The notes under the pieces are model-generated. The model had not been told where the DNA came from, did not search any database, and worked only from the letters and a program-made list of their open reading frames with translations. A stretch of 64,000 nt of DNA from Desulfuromonas sp. TF (GTDB taxonomy: Bacteria > Desulfobacterota > Desulfuromonadia > Desulfuromonadales > ATBO01): NCBI RefSeq assembly GCF_000472285.1, contig NZ_KI421421.1, positions 2,119 through 66,118 on the forward strand, read 5' to 3'. This document shows positions 1-8,631 of the stretch, piece by piece. Both the position numbers and the translations under genes were made by a program. The first letter of the stretch is position 1. Each line of letters opens with the position of its first letter.

Positions 1-1231
1 TGTGCATGATGGAGAGATAGGCGTTGCGCATGAAATCCCCAGAGCCGCCGACGCCGTTGAGCAGACGCGAACCGTTGACCATCGACGAGTTGACGTGGGC
101 ATAAATGTCGAACTCGACGGGAGTGTTCATGGAAATCAGTCCCAGCCGCCGCACAGGTTCGGCGTGATTGGTGATCTGGATCGGCCGCAGCAAGGTCCGA
201 CTGGTGTATTTTCCCCAGTTGGCCAGCAGGCGCTTGATACCCTGGTCGGAGAGGGAAAAGGAGGCGGTCGTCACAAAATCGAGCTTGCCGGAATCAAACA
301 GATCGAGGAGGTTGTCCTGGAAAACCTCGGTCCACACGCTCAGGTTGGTGAAGGGGCTGTCCTGGATGCCGCCGATGACGGCATTGGCGATGGACCCCAC
401 GCCCGATTGCAGCGGCAGAAGATTCTTGGGCAGGCGCCCCTGTTTCACTTCGAATTGCAGAAAATCGATGAGGTGCGCCGCGATCTCTTTGGACCTCTCG
501 TCGGGAGGCCCCAGGGGACGTCCGACCGGATCCTTGTAGGATTCGACAATGGCCACGATCTTGTCGGGATCGCAGGGGATGCTGGTGGTGCCTATCCGGT
601 CTCGCACGTTGTGGATGTTGTAGGCTTTCTTGTTCGGCGGCAGTTCCACCCCGACGCAGTCGTGGAGTCCTTCGAGAGAGGGGATCTTGGTGTTGATTTC
701 GATGATGATCTTTTCCGCCCGTGCCACGATTTCCGATACGATGCCGATGGCGAGGGTTGGGACGATCCCCCCTTCTTCGGTCAGGCAGCTCGCTTCGATG
801 ATGCCGATATCGATCTTCCCGCCGTTTTCCATGGTGTAGAAGCCGTAGCCGAAATCTTGCGCGTACAGGGACAGATAGCGGTCCCCATAAGCGACTTCGC
901 CGGCATTGATGGCCTTGCGAATGGCGGTGCCCTGCTGATGCGGCCAGCGCTTGCCTAGCATGCCGAGTTTCGCCCAGCGGTCATCGACGTCCGTCCCGAT
1001 GGAGGCGCCGGTATACACATGGAAACGCATTTTCCCCATAAGATGGTTGTTCTCGATATGATCTGCCAGAGCCGCCGGCACCGTTTTCGGGTGCCCCTCG
1101 GCAAAGCCTGAAAAACCCAGATACATCCCGTCTTTGAAAAAAGGGATGGTCTGCGCGGCCCGCATTATTTTTCGATGAAGGTCGGGCCTGCGAATCCTGC
1201 TTAACAATCGATCGCTTGTTGTTGCGGACAT
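1..1231 (-). CDS. Acetyl-CoA hydrolase/transferase family CoA-transferase, 3' end outside window
   Basis: About 410 codons are present; the family is usually near 500 residues, so the C-terminus lies beyond the left edge. The family moves CoA between acyl-CoAs and acetate or succinate (AarC/SpeI/Ach1 type). A glycine-rich stretch GVGSIANAVIGG is followed by WTEVFQDN, whose glutamate (about residue 302) matches the family's catalytic Glu. The ATG at 1231 follows a good Shine-Dalgarno sequence, AAGGGAGAG. A sigma-54 promoter lies about 105 bases upstream. The substrate cannot be read from sequence; the neighbouring molybdopterin enzyme and shared control suggest it activates a product of that enzyme (inference). 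Confidence 0.88.
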   Translation of the reverse strand, partial: MSATTSDRLLSRIRRPDLHRKIMRAAQTIPFFKDGMYLGFSGFAEGHPKTVPAALADHIENNHLMGKMRFHVYTGASIGTDVDDRWAKLGMLGKRWPHQQGTAIRKAINAGEVAYGDRYLSLYAQDFGYGFYTMENGGKIDIGIIEASCLTEEGGIVPTLAIGIVSEIVARAEKIIIEINTKIPSLEGLHDCVGVELPPNKKAYNIHNVRDRIGTTSIPCDPDKIVAIVESYKDPVGRPLGPPDERSKEIAAHLIDFLQFEVKQGRLPKNLLPLQSGVGSIANAVIGGIQDSPFTNLSVWTEVFQDNLLDLFDSGKLDFVTTASFSLSDQGIKRLLANWGKYTSRTLLRPIQITNHAEPVRRLGLISMNTPVEFDIYAHVNSSMVNGSRLLNGVGGSGDFMRNAYLSIMH

Positions 1232-1335
1232 GTGTTGCTCTCCCTTTGTTCGCTTCGAGCTGTCGCCGCTCCATGGGAAAATGATTGAACGAGGCATGGC
1301 TTTTCGTTTTCTGTTGACGTTGTAAAACATTGTTT

Positions 1336-1351
1336 TGCATGGACTGTGCCA
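1336..1351 (-). promoter_or_regulatory. Sigma-54 (-24/-12) promoter of the CoA-transferase gene
   Basis: On the minus strand the site reads TGGCACAGTCCATGCA. GG and GC are separated by exactly 10 bases, as in the consensus TGGCAC-N5-TTGCA. It lies about 105 bases before the CoA-transferase start and about 200 bases downstream of paired repeats that also occur before the molybdopterin-enzyme promoter. Confidence 0.75.
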
Positions 1352-1449
1352 TACAGTCTGGGTCCCTTTTTGCCTGATCTAAGCCTTTAATATCGTGTGT
1401 TTTATTAATATTAAAGTGTTTTAAATCAATTTTATTAAACGTGCTTTAT

Positions 1450-1584
1450 CCGAAATATCGGAGACATTGGCAGGCTGGTGAATCAAGAGATTGTATTATT
1501 GCATTCCAAGTGCCTAGAATTATTATTATTTTCGCAAATAGCATTTTATACGATATTTCGTATGATGTACTATATTTCGGATGA
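1450..1584. promoter_or_regulatory. Putative enhancer (UAS) for the sigma-54 activator, site 1
   Basis: The 369-base gap 1232-1600 holds no gene. It contains a direct repeat ATATTTCGTATGA (1553-1565) and ATATTTCGGATGA (1572-1584), offset by 19 bases, plus a related element CCGAAATATCGG (1450-1461). The same pair with the same 19-base offset occurs at 4751-4779, at nearly the same distance (about 200 bases) from its own sigma-54 promoter. This is the expected position and symmetry for binding sites of an enhancer-binding protein; the gene at 4765-6735 is the natural candidate. Confidence 0.65.
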
Positions 1585-1600
1585 AACAGGGAGCTGCGTT

Positions 1601-1942
1601 TTACTTTGGTGCCCAGAGCACCATGCGCGGCTTTCTTTCCATCTCTTTCGCCAGCTCTTCGATTGGGCCGTATTTGATGGCGCCGGCCAAGCAGTGGTGC
1701 ACACACGAGGGCTTCTGCCCCTTTCGGGTGCGCCCGGCGCACAACACGCAGGACTCGGTGGGGAAGGTGATGAAATTCAGGTAAGCCTTATCCTTCGGCA
1801 GCCGCTGGATTACCTCGATCACCCGCATGCCGCCCATGCCCGGAGGCCAGCCATACTCCTGGGCACAGGCCACCTCGCAGGCGTGACATCCGGTGCAGTA
1901 TTCGTAGTCGATGAGGAGACCGAATCTTTGCTTCTTCGTCAT
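1601..1942 (-). CDS. Small two-cluster ferredoxin-like subunit of a molybdopterin enzyme
   Basis: 113 residues with two cysteine groups: CTGCHACEVAC near residue 16 and CVLCAGRTRKGQKPSC followed by C near residues 66-85. This matches a shortened DmsB/PsrB-type electron-transfer subunit carrying up to two [4Fe-4S] clusters. Its start overlaps the end of the molybdopterin-enzyme gene (ATG at 1942, stop of the upstream gene at 1939), so the two are probably translationally coupled and form one complex. There is no signal peptide, so a cytoplasmic location is likely. It is much shorter than usual beta subunits, which carry four clusters in about 200 residues. Confidence 0.85.
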   Translation of the reverse strand: MTKKQRFGLLIDYEYCTGCHACEVACAQEYGWPPGMGGMRVIEVIQRLPKDKAYLNFITFPTESCVLCAGRTRKGQKPSCVHHCLAGAIKYGPIEELAKEMERKPRMVLWAPK

Positions 1943-4383
1943 TGTTGCACCTCCGCCGGGGTTGCTTTATAGACCTTGCACAGTCCGTGCTTGATCGGGG
2001 CACCCTGGCCGTCTTTCCCCTGGTAGCCCATGGGGAGAAGCTGATTGATATTGGATTTGAATGCGCCATGCAGGGACGGTTCGGCCCCGTCCTTCTCCGG
2101 AAACCACCAGCCATGGGCGGCCATTACCATGTAGCGCGGCACCTCCAGGGTGACCTTGGCCTTAAGCTGACACTTGCCGAACCAGTTCTCTACCCACACC
2201 CACTCGCCGCTGCCGATTCCCAGGGAAGAGGCGGTGTCCGGGTGGATCTCCACGATCGGATCCGGGTCGAGAGCCCGGAGCCAGGGAATATTGCGGTGCT
2301 CGGTGTGGTAGAGGACCGGCGAGCGGCGACCGGTGGAGAGAACGAGGGGATATTCCTTGAACCGCTCGGGCTGGCTCACCGGCGTAAAGGGGGGCTCTTC
2401 ATGCAGCGGCAGGGGTTCCAGCCCCCACTCCTCGCGCAATGTCGAATAGAGTTCCACCCTACCCGACGGGGTGCAGAAACCAGGCTTCCCGTCGGGACGC
2501 AAAAGTCCTTTCTCGTGGCGCCGGTAAGGCGCCGTCGGGTGTCCTTCCGGCGGGAATGCCCATCCCTTCTCCTGGAGCTCGGCGAAGCTCATGCCCGAGG
2601 GCTTCAAAATGTCATCGAATAGTTCGTGAGTCGTGTTCCACTTGAATTCCGGGTCGAAGCGCCGCCCCAGCTCTATCGCAATCTCCGCATCGGACTTGCA
2701 CTCGCCGACGCTCATGGCCTTATTGATGGTCTGCAGGGGGACCCACCAGGAACGGACGCTGTCCTTTTCGAGGAAACTTACCGCCGGCAGGACCACATCG
2801 GCCAGCTGAGTGCTCGGTGTGTGGAAGAGATCCACCGCCACCACGAAGTCAAGTGATTTGATCGCCTCCACCCAGCGCCGGGGATCGAGACCGAGCCCAC
2901 CGATCAGGTTGGAGGCCGCCATCCACATGGCTTTTATCGGGTACGGCTTGCCGGTAAAGATCTGCTCGAAGGTGACGTCGGTCTGGGACCGCAGGCTGAA
3001 ATTCTTGAACATGGGGTAACGGTCGGTGGCGATCCGTTTTTCTTCCTGTTCCACGGATGGAGCGAAAACGCTCTTAGTGCCGGGGAGGGCGTAGGAAACG
3101 GCGTTGAAAGCGAAGCGGGAGATGACGTTCCCACCGGGGACGTCGAGGTTTCCCGTGATGCACCAGAGATCATTGATCGCCTGGGCGGTGGGAGTCATGT
3201 TCGGGGTCATATCGATCGGCACCCCCCATTGGATGGCGGCCGGCTTTGCCCTGGCGTAGAAGCGGGCCGCCTCGGCGATGTCCTTTGCCGGCACCATGGT
3301 GATCTCGGTTACCCGCTCGAGCGGATACTTATCGATTTCCCGGCGGAAGACAGACCACACCGTCTCGCAGCGGACCCTGGACCCGTCGGCGAGACGGACT
3401 TCACGCTCTCCTTCAAGGAGCGGAGCAACCTCGTCCGAGCCCGGACGATAGGCCTGTTGGCGGGTGTCCCATACGGCCGGAGCATTCCTCCGCTCGTCCC
3501 AGACGACGAAGCTCCCGGGATCACCTCCGGCAGTCAGTTCGCTCTCCCGAAGGATCTTCCCCGTGTCGGTGCGAATAAGGTGTTGGGCGTTGGTCCACTT
3601 TTCTACAAATTCCCGGTCGTAGAGCCCCTCGTTCACGATGACGTTCAGAAACCCCATGGCCAGCGCCGCATCGGAGCCGGGTCGGACCTGCAGCCACTTC
3701 TCCGAACGCGAGGCAAACCACGACAGGCGCGGGTCGATGGTGATGAGCTTGGTGCCACGCTTCATCAGATCAATGATCCAGTGCCCGAAGAGGTTGTCCG
3801 GGCATGAGGCGGGGATATTGTAGCCCCAGATGACGATACACTCGGGAACCTGGTAGCGGGGATCGTCGTAACGGTCCGGCAACCACTGCCCGGCATCGAA
3901 CACGCAGTAATCCCCCTGCACGACTTTCGTGGCGGAGATCCTTGTGGCGTAGCAGGCGTTGCCGCTCAGGGCAAAAGTGACGTTGGGACTGCCGTAGGCA
4001 TAGGCGAGAACGGAAATCCAGGCGCCGATATCTCGGCCGGTTCCCATTGCGAAAATCGCGCTTTCGGCGCCGAACTCGCTACGGATCTTCTTCATCCGGG
4101 TCTCGATCAGGTCGTACGCTTCGTCCCAGGAGATCGCCTCCCATTTTCCCTCCCCGCGCTCCCCTACTCGTTTCAGCGGTCGGGTGAGACGGTCGGGGTG
4201 GTTGACGTACTGGGTCATGGCCAAAGCCCTGGCACAGAGACGGCCATGGTTCCATGGGTGTTCCGGATCGCCCTCGACTTTGAGGAGTTTGCCGTCCTTA
4301 ATATGGGCGATAACTCCGCATCCGCCGTGGCAGCCCGGTCCGGCCGACCAACTCGTTGTACGCACTTTCATTATTTCGCTCAC
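1939..4383 (-). CDS. Molybdopterin oxidoreductase, acetylene-hydratase-like branch of the DMSO reductase family
   Basis: 814 residues from a GTG at 4383, chosen because GGGAGG lies 8 bases upstream; the open frame further upstream has no family similarity. The N-terminal Fe-S domain reads GPGCHGGCG then LCARA, giving Cys-x3-Cys and a distal Cys. The first cysteine of the usual CxxCxxxC is glycine, and the residue that is Asp13 in acetylene hydratase is His. The remainder (KRVGERGEGKWEAISWDEA, ITIDPR, PSTQLADVVLP, TPSGRVELY) follows the molybdopterin/tungstopterin bis-MGD fold, and the closest remembered relative is Pelobacter acetylene hydratase. No Tat signal is seen, so it is cytoplasmic. 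The substrate is unknown; FdhD encoded at 7816-8631 may mature its cofactor. Confidence 0.85.
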   Translation of the reverse strand: MSEIMKVRTTSWSAGPGCHGGCGVIAHIKDGKLLKVEGDPEHPWNHGRLCARALAMTQYVNHPDRLTRPLKRVGERGEGKWEAISWDEAYDLIETRMKKIRSEFGAESAIFAMGTGRDIGAWISVLAYAYGSPNVTFALSGNACYATRISATKVVQGDYCVFDAGQWLPDRYDDPRYQVPECIVIWGYNIPASCPDNLFGHWIIDLMKRGTKLITIDPRLSWFASRSEKWLQVRPGSDAALAMGFLNVIVNEGLYDREFVEKWTNAQHLIRTDTGKILRESELTAGGDPGSFVVWDERRNAPAVWDTRQQAYRPGSDEVAPLLEGEREVRLADGSRVRCETVWSVFRREIDKYPLERVTEITMVPAKDIAEAARFYARAKPAAIQWGVPIDMTPNMTPTAQAINDLWCITGNLDVPGGNVISRFAFNAVSYALPGTKSVFAPSVEQEEKRIATDRYPMFKNFSLRSQTDVTFEQIFTGKPYPIKAMWMAASNLIGGLGLDPRRWVEAIKSLDFVVAVDLFHTPSTQLADVVLPAVSFLEKDSVRSWWVPLQTINKAMSVGECKSDAEIAIELGRRFDPEFKWNTTHELFDDILKPSGMSFAELQEKGWAFPPEGHPTAPYRRHEKGLLRPDGKPGFCTPSGRVELYSTLREEWGLEPLPLHEEPPFTPVSQPERFKEYPLVLSTGRRSPVLYHTEHRNIPWLRALDPDPIVEIHPDTASSLGIGSGEWVWVENWFGKCQLKAKVTLEVPRYMVMAAHGWWFPEKDGAEPSLHGAFKSNINQLLPMGYQGKDGQGAPIKHGLCKVYKATPAEVQQ

Positions 4384-4541
4384 GCCATGTACCTCCCAAA
4401 ATCGAAAAATGAAAACCGCCCCCCCCCCGGAATTGCATCGGGAATCCGCCAAGCCATGATGACTCAGCGCATGCCGTGGGGCACGCCTGCACCGGCAGCT
4501 TAGAAGGGGGTATCCTTGGTATTGCCAGATAAAACAATGTT

Positions 4542-4557
4542 TGCACTTCGGGTGCCA
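4542..4557 (-). promoter_or_regulatory. Sigma-54 promoter of the molybdopterin-enzyme operon
   Basis: On the minus strand the site reads TGGCACCCGAAGTGCA, with GG and GC exactly 10 bases apart as in -24/-12 promoters. It lies about 160 bases before the GTG start at 4383. The gap 4384-4764 holds no gene; it contains this promoter, a long leader and the enhancer-like repeats near 4751. Confidence 0.75.
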
Positions 4558-4750
4558 AAAGAGAAAGATTGTCTTAAGGTGCTGATGTGAAAGCGGTTTT
4601 TTTCTGGGATATGTTTTAAGCAGGAGTGGGTGGAGCACAAAATCTATGATATAGCGGACCGACGGATTGGGGAACATTCTTTGCCGGCGGGGCTGTTCGC
4701 TTTTAAGTATTTGGAAGTGTTGGAAAAATTGGCGAGTGGTGGAATGAGCG

Positions 4751-4779
4751 ATATTTCGGAGGACCTATGATATTTCGTA
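4751..4779. promoter_or_regulatory. Putative enhancer (UAS) for the sigma-54 activator, site 2
   Basis: ATATTTCGGA (4751-4760) and ATATTTCGTA (4770-4779) form a direct repeat offset by 19 bases, the same arrangement as at 1553 and 1572. The right copy overlaps the last codons of the regulator gene. The distance to the -24/-12 promoter is about 195 bases. Confidence 0.65.
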
Positions 4780-6735
4780 GCGTCCGACTGTGCGTTTAAT
4801 CCCCAATTTCTTCATTTTCGAATCAAGGGTGGTGGGTTTAAGGTCCAGAATTTCCGCCGCGCCGTTTTTCCCCCGGACCCGCCAGCCTGTTCTCTCCATG
4901 ATGGAGACGATATGCATCCGCTCCATTTCTTCGAGCGACATGTTCTGTGATGTCGAGGTGGGAGAGTTGTCCGGCAGGTCGACTACCAGGGTTGAGGAAT
5001 TGCTGAGAATCATGGCCCTCTCGATCATGTTGCGCAGTTCCCTGATGTTACCCGGCCACAGGTAGCACTCCAGTGCCTCCATGTTTTTCTTCGGAATGCG
5101 CTCGATGGTTTTCCCGAAAACAGAGCCGAACTCCCTGACGATGGCCCATACCAGCAGGGGGATGTCTTCTCGGCGGTCCCTCAACGGCGGGACCGAAATG
5201 GGAAAAACATTCAAACGGTAGTAGAGGTCTTCCCGAAATCGGCCTTCTTTGACCGCCTTGCTCAGGTCGCGGTTGGTCGCGGCGATGATCCGGACATCCA
5301 CCTCGATGGGCTGCGGGCTTCCCAGGCGTTCCAATTGACCTTCTTGGAGGACCCGGAGCAACTTGGCCTGCAGATCCAAAGGGATTTCGCCGATCTCGTC
5401 GAGAAAAATGGTCGAGCCGTTGGCGGCTTCAAACCGGCCGATCTGGGTAGCCATGGCTCCGGTATAAGCCCCTTTTTCGCGTCCGAACAGTTCAGCTTCG
5501 ATCAGCGTCGACGGCAAGGCCGCACAATTCAGCTTGATCATGGCGCGGGCCCTGCGCCCGCTCAGATTATGAATGGCGCGGGCCAGCAACTCCTTGCCGG
5601 TACCGGTCTCCCCGAGAAGGAGCACCGTGGCATCCGTATTGGCCACCTGCTCCACTTGCAGAAGGACTTTTCGTATGGCAACGGACTGTCCGATAATCTC
5701 CTCGTGTTTCTGCTCGATGTCAATCTGGTCGCGAAGATAGAGATTCTCGGCTTCCAGGCGGTTTTTCAGTTGCTCGATTTCAGCAAGAGCAGTTTGCATT
5801 CTCTGATCGGCCCGTTTTCGTTCCAGGGCATTGCCAAAAATCTCCCACAAGAGCCGAAGTCGTTGAATAAGCACATCGGGCCAGGTTCTTTTGACTCGGT
5901 AAGAGGCAAAGGAGAGGAGACCGAAAACAGTTCCACCTATGTTCAGCGGGATAAACAGAAAGGACTTGATGCCGCCTTGCTCCCGGCAGTATTTTTTCTC
6001 CCGCCACAGCTTGTCCGGCAGTTGGTCCACGTCTGCAACCTTGAACATCTCTCCCCGGCGCACCATGTTGGTCCAAACGGGTACCTGCTCATCAACAACA
6101 GGGGGGGGCAGGCTGATTCCCGGAAGGGCATAAGAATGGGTCATGCGCAGCGGCCCGTCTTCCGGTGAAAACTGCCAGATGCTGCACCGGTCGAACTCCA
6201 GAAATTCGGCGATCTTTTCCAGCCCCTGCTCGATCTTCCTGTCCACTTCGCCGACAGGGACATTGATGAACGCGGCCGAGAGGTCCGAGAGCAGCGCTTC
6301 GAACTTCAGGCGCTCATTCTGAATGGAATCCTTTAATTTCTGCTCGGTGATATTCCGGACGACGGCACCGACCCCAACCACTGTCCCATCCTCGCTCTTG
6401 AGCGGGTAGCAGCTGATGAGCCAGTAATGGATATCGGGAGCATCGGCCGCAGGCGACCTGGACACTTCGGACTCAAGGTTCAGCAGCGGCTTTCCCTCTT
6501 CCATGGCATGCCGGAGCAAAGGCTCCACCGCTGAAGCGACTCCCGGGTCGATTTCCCTGATGGTTCTCCCCCTGTGCTGTTCGACAGGTTTTCCATTGAG
6601 GGCCGCCATTGGCTCGTTGACCTGCACATAGCGTAAATCCCGATCCAGGACGGCAAGCGCATAGGGGGTTTCCTGACACGACTGCGCCAGCTTGTCGAAC
6701 TCTTCCTGAAAAAAAATCGCGCTGGGTAAAATCAT
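4765..6735 (-). CDS. Sigma-54-dependent transcriptional activator (PAS-GAF-AAA-Fis)
   Basis: 656 residues. Order: PAS-like sensor domain (about 10-130), GAF domain (about 150-320), a short coiled linker, AAA+ domain (about 345-575) with Walker A GETGTGKE and the sigma-54 contact loop GAYTGA (a Tyr variant of GAFTGA), and a C-terminal Fis-type helix-turn-helix ([23 protein letters not shown]). This FhlA-like layout belongs to activators sensing a small molecule through PAS or GAF. Two sigma-54 promoters with paired upstream repeats flank the downstream genes, so it most likely activates the molybdopterin-enzyme operon and the CoA-transferase gene. The ligand is unknown. Confidence 0.92.
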   Translation of the reverse strand: MILPSAIFFQEEFDKLAQSCQETPYALAVLDRDLRYVQVNEPMAALNGKPVEQHRGRTIREIDPGVASAVEPLLRHAMEEGKPLLNLESEVSRSPAADAPDIHYWLISCYPLKSEDGTVVGVGAVVRNITEQKLKDSIQNERLKFEALLSDLSAAFINVPVGEVDRKIEQGLEKIAEFLEFDRCSIWQFSPEDGPLRMTHSYALPGISLPPPVVDEQVPVWTNMVRRGEMFKVADVDQLPDKLWREKKYCREQGGIKSFLFIPLNIGGTVFGLLSFASYRVKRTWPDVLIQRLRLLWEIFGNALERKRADQRMQTALAEIEQLKNRLEAENLYLRDQIDIEQKHEEIIGQSVAIRKVLLQVEQVANTDATVLLLGETGTGKELLARAIHNLSGRRARAMIKLNCAALPSTLIEAELFGREKGAYTGAMATQIGRFEAANGSTIFLDEIGEIPLDLQAKLLRVLQEGQLERLGSPQPIEVDVRIIAATNRDLSKAVKEGRFREDLYYRLNVFPISVPPLRDRREDIPLLVWAIVREFGSVFGKTIERIPKKNMEALECYLWPGNIRELRNMIERAMILSNSSTLVVDLPDNSPTSTSQNMSLEEMERMHIVSIMERTGWRVRGKNGAAEILDLKPTTLDSKMKKLGIKRTVGRYEIS

Positions 6736-6853
6736 AGACTTGCCTCTGTAGTCTTGAGGACTTCTGTGCTGACTTTGGCATTAATGATTGATTATACAGG
6801 GGACAAACTTGAAAAGCTTGAATTTTTTCGGCCATTAGACCCGGAGACCGGCA

Positions 6854-7780
6854 CTACAGGGCTCGGTAGGATTCGGGGCGCAGCGGTGTTTTACCTTCTA
6901 TGGCGGCGTCGATCAGCTCCAGGGCCCGGGCCTTGCCTGCGGGCATCTCCACCTTGAGCGGCAGGTAGTTGGAAGCGTGATTGGCCATGAAAAGACCTGC
7001 GCTCAGGTGGGTGTGAGCCAGCATCTGCCGCAGTTCCCGGAGAAGCTCCTGGGGGTTGGACACCGAATGCTCTCCCCCGTACACGCGCCTGGCCAGTTCG
7101 GTCCCTTCGCATACGATAACCGACAGGGCCCCGACGTAATCCGGATCCATGGCCGTAAGCAGACGCCCGGTCTCCCGGGCATGAGCGGGGCTGCGCCCCG
7201 GAGGAGCAATCCCGAGAAGGACGGTGATCGATACCGAAATTTCCGCGGCTTTAAGCTTTTGCCCCGCCTCCATCAGCTGTTCGGCCGTTGAGTCCTTCCT
7301 TATGGTGGCCAGCGTCTCGGGGTCGCCGCTTTCGACCCCGAGATAGACGATATTGAGGCCGTTGTCGTGCAGCCAGCGCAGGTCATCTGCGCTCTTTTTC
7401 CGGACGGCGATTCCCGTGGCGTAGGTTCCAACCCGCTCGACCCATGGCAGGTACTTACGGATGGCGGGAAGCAGCCAGCGCCATTCGCCCATCGGCATGA
7501 TCAGCGCGTCCCCGTCGGCTACGAAGAGCCGCTTCACCCCCCGGTAGAGCCGGGCGGCCTTTTTCAGGTCCGCCTCGAGGGTTGTGCGGTCTTTGATTCT
7601 GAACCGTTTGTCCTTGTAGCTGGCGCAGAAGGTACAGCGGTTGTGGGCGCAGCCGACGGTGGCCTGCAGGATGATCGACCGGGCTTCGCTGGGCGGCCGG
7701 TAAATGGCGCCTTCGTAATCGAGGTTTTCAGAAGTCCACACGTGTTCGATTCCTCGATGATAGGCAGCGGGTGCAGGCAC
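6854..7780 (-). CDS. Radical SAM protein, uncharacterised family
   Basis: 308 residues. The cluster motif near residue 44 is CAHNRCTFC, i.e. Cys-x4-Cys-x2-Cys rather than the common Cys-x3-Cys-x2-Cys; I recall this spacing in relatives with GC.HN.CTFC...KDKRF, so it is probably a family trait. VYLGVESGDPETLATIRK is the usual radical SAM segment contacting SAM. No extra Fe-S domain is visible at the C-terminus. It starts 35 bases after the FdhD stop and is probably the last gene of the unit running from bamB. Function unknown; a cofactor or maturation role beside FdhD is only a guess. Confidence 0.82.
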   Translation of the reverse strand: MPAPAAYHRGIEHVWTSENLDYEGAIYRPPSEARSIILQATVGCAHNRCTFCASYKDKRFRIKDRTTLEADLKKAARLYRGVKRLFVADGDALIMPMGEWRWLLPAIRKYLPWVERVGTYATGIAVRKKSADDLRWLHDNGLNIVYLGVESGDPETLATIRKDSTAEQLMEAGQKLKAAEISVSITVLLGIAPPGRSPAHARETGRLLTAMDPDYVGALSVIVCEGTELARRVYGGEHSVSNPQELLRELRQMLAHTHLSAGLFMANHASNYLPLKVEMPAGKARALELIDAAIEGKTPLRPESYRAL

Positions 7781-7815
7781 TGCGGCATTGTCCGCTGCGG
7801 GAAGGACTCAGGAGA

Positions 7816-8631
7816 TCAGGGGATTTCAGGCTGGGCGGCCATAGCGAGGGCTTGCGCATGACTGTAAACCTCGAAGGCGTCTCCGCGCACATAGCCGACC
7901 AGGGTGATGCCGGCCTGCTCGGCCATCTTGATGACCATGTCGGTGGGGGAGGTGCGCGAGGCGATCAGGACGATGCCGAGCCGTATCGCCTTGGCGACCA
8001 TCTCGGTGGAGACCCGCCCCGAGGTGACGAGAAGCTTCCCGTGCAGGTCGAGGTTTTTAAAGAGCGCCTCACCGGCGATGCGATCAAGGGTGTTGTGACG
8101 GCCGAGATCTTCGGAGTAGATCAGCAGCTGCTGTCCGTCGCCCACTGCCGCCGAGTGGATGCCCCCATGGGCCCGATAGTTCTCGGCTCTTTCGGCCAGC
8201 TCCCGCATCAGGGCGAAGATCTGTTGTGGGGTGAAGCGGACGCGGGTTTCACCGGAGTCCGCTCTTTTATCTGGCGGGGTGGGGAGCTGAAAAGTGATTC
8301 CGCTTCCGCAGCCCGAGGTGAGGGTGAGACCAAGTCGCTCGGGGACCTCGCCGCGGATGCGTACCTTGGCCGTCCCGAAGTCGTCGCAGACGCCAAGGCT
8401 CAGGATATCATCCAGGCTCCGGATGAATCCCTGCAGGCGCAGGAACCCGACAACCAGAAAGTTGAGTTGATGGGGGGAGGCGATCAGGGTGGCGAGATCC
8501 CGGCCGTTGACTTCGAGGCGCAGCGGATATTCCTGGACAACCTGGCGTTCTACATGGGTCAGAGAGCCCTGCTTGTAGCGCAGAACCAAGTGGCGGCGAT
8601 TCTGTTCCATGCCTTGGGCCTTCTTCGTCAC
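7816..8631 (-). CDS. fdhD: FdhD-family sulfurtransferase for Mo/W-enzyme maturation
   Basis: 271 residues from a GTG whose GTGA overlaps the stop of the upstream gene; an ATG 21 bases further in is an alternative. FdhD passes sulfur from a cysteine desulfurase to the bis-MGD cofactor of formate dehydrogenase-type enzymes. Family blocks LGRHNTLDRIAGEAL and LLVTSGRVSTEMVAKA are present. The E. coli protein has a CxxC sulfur-transfer motif; here the segment is TSGCGSGITF, so only the first Cys remains. Its clients may be the molybdopterin enzyme at 1939-4383 or an unseen formate dehydrogenase. Confidence 0.88.
   Translation of the reverse strand: MTKKAQGMEQNRRHLVLRYKQGSLTHVERQVVQEYPLRLEVNGRDLATLIASPHQLNFLVVGFLRLQGFIRSLDDILSLGVCDDFGTAKVRIRGEVPERLGLTLTSGCGSGITFQLPTPPDKRADSGETRVRFTPQQIFALMRELAERAENYRAHGGIHSAAVGDGQQLLIYSEDLGRHNTLDRIAGEALFKNLDLHGKLLVTSGRVSTEMVAKAIRLGIVLIASRTSPTDMVIKMAEQAGITLVGYVRGDAFEVYSHAQALAMAAQPEIP

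Noticed and set aside
4384-4677. N-terminal extension of the molybdopterin enzyme
   Set aside because: The extension has no family similarity, and the GTG at 4383 has a well-placed GGGAGG; the extension would also span the sigma-54 promoter.
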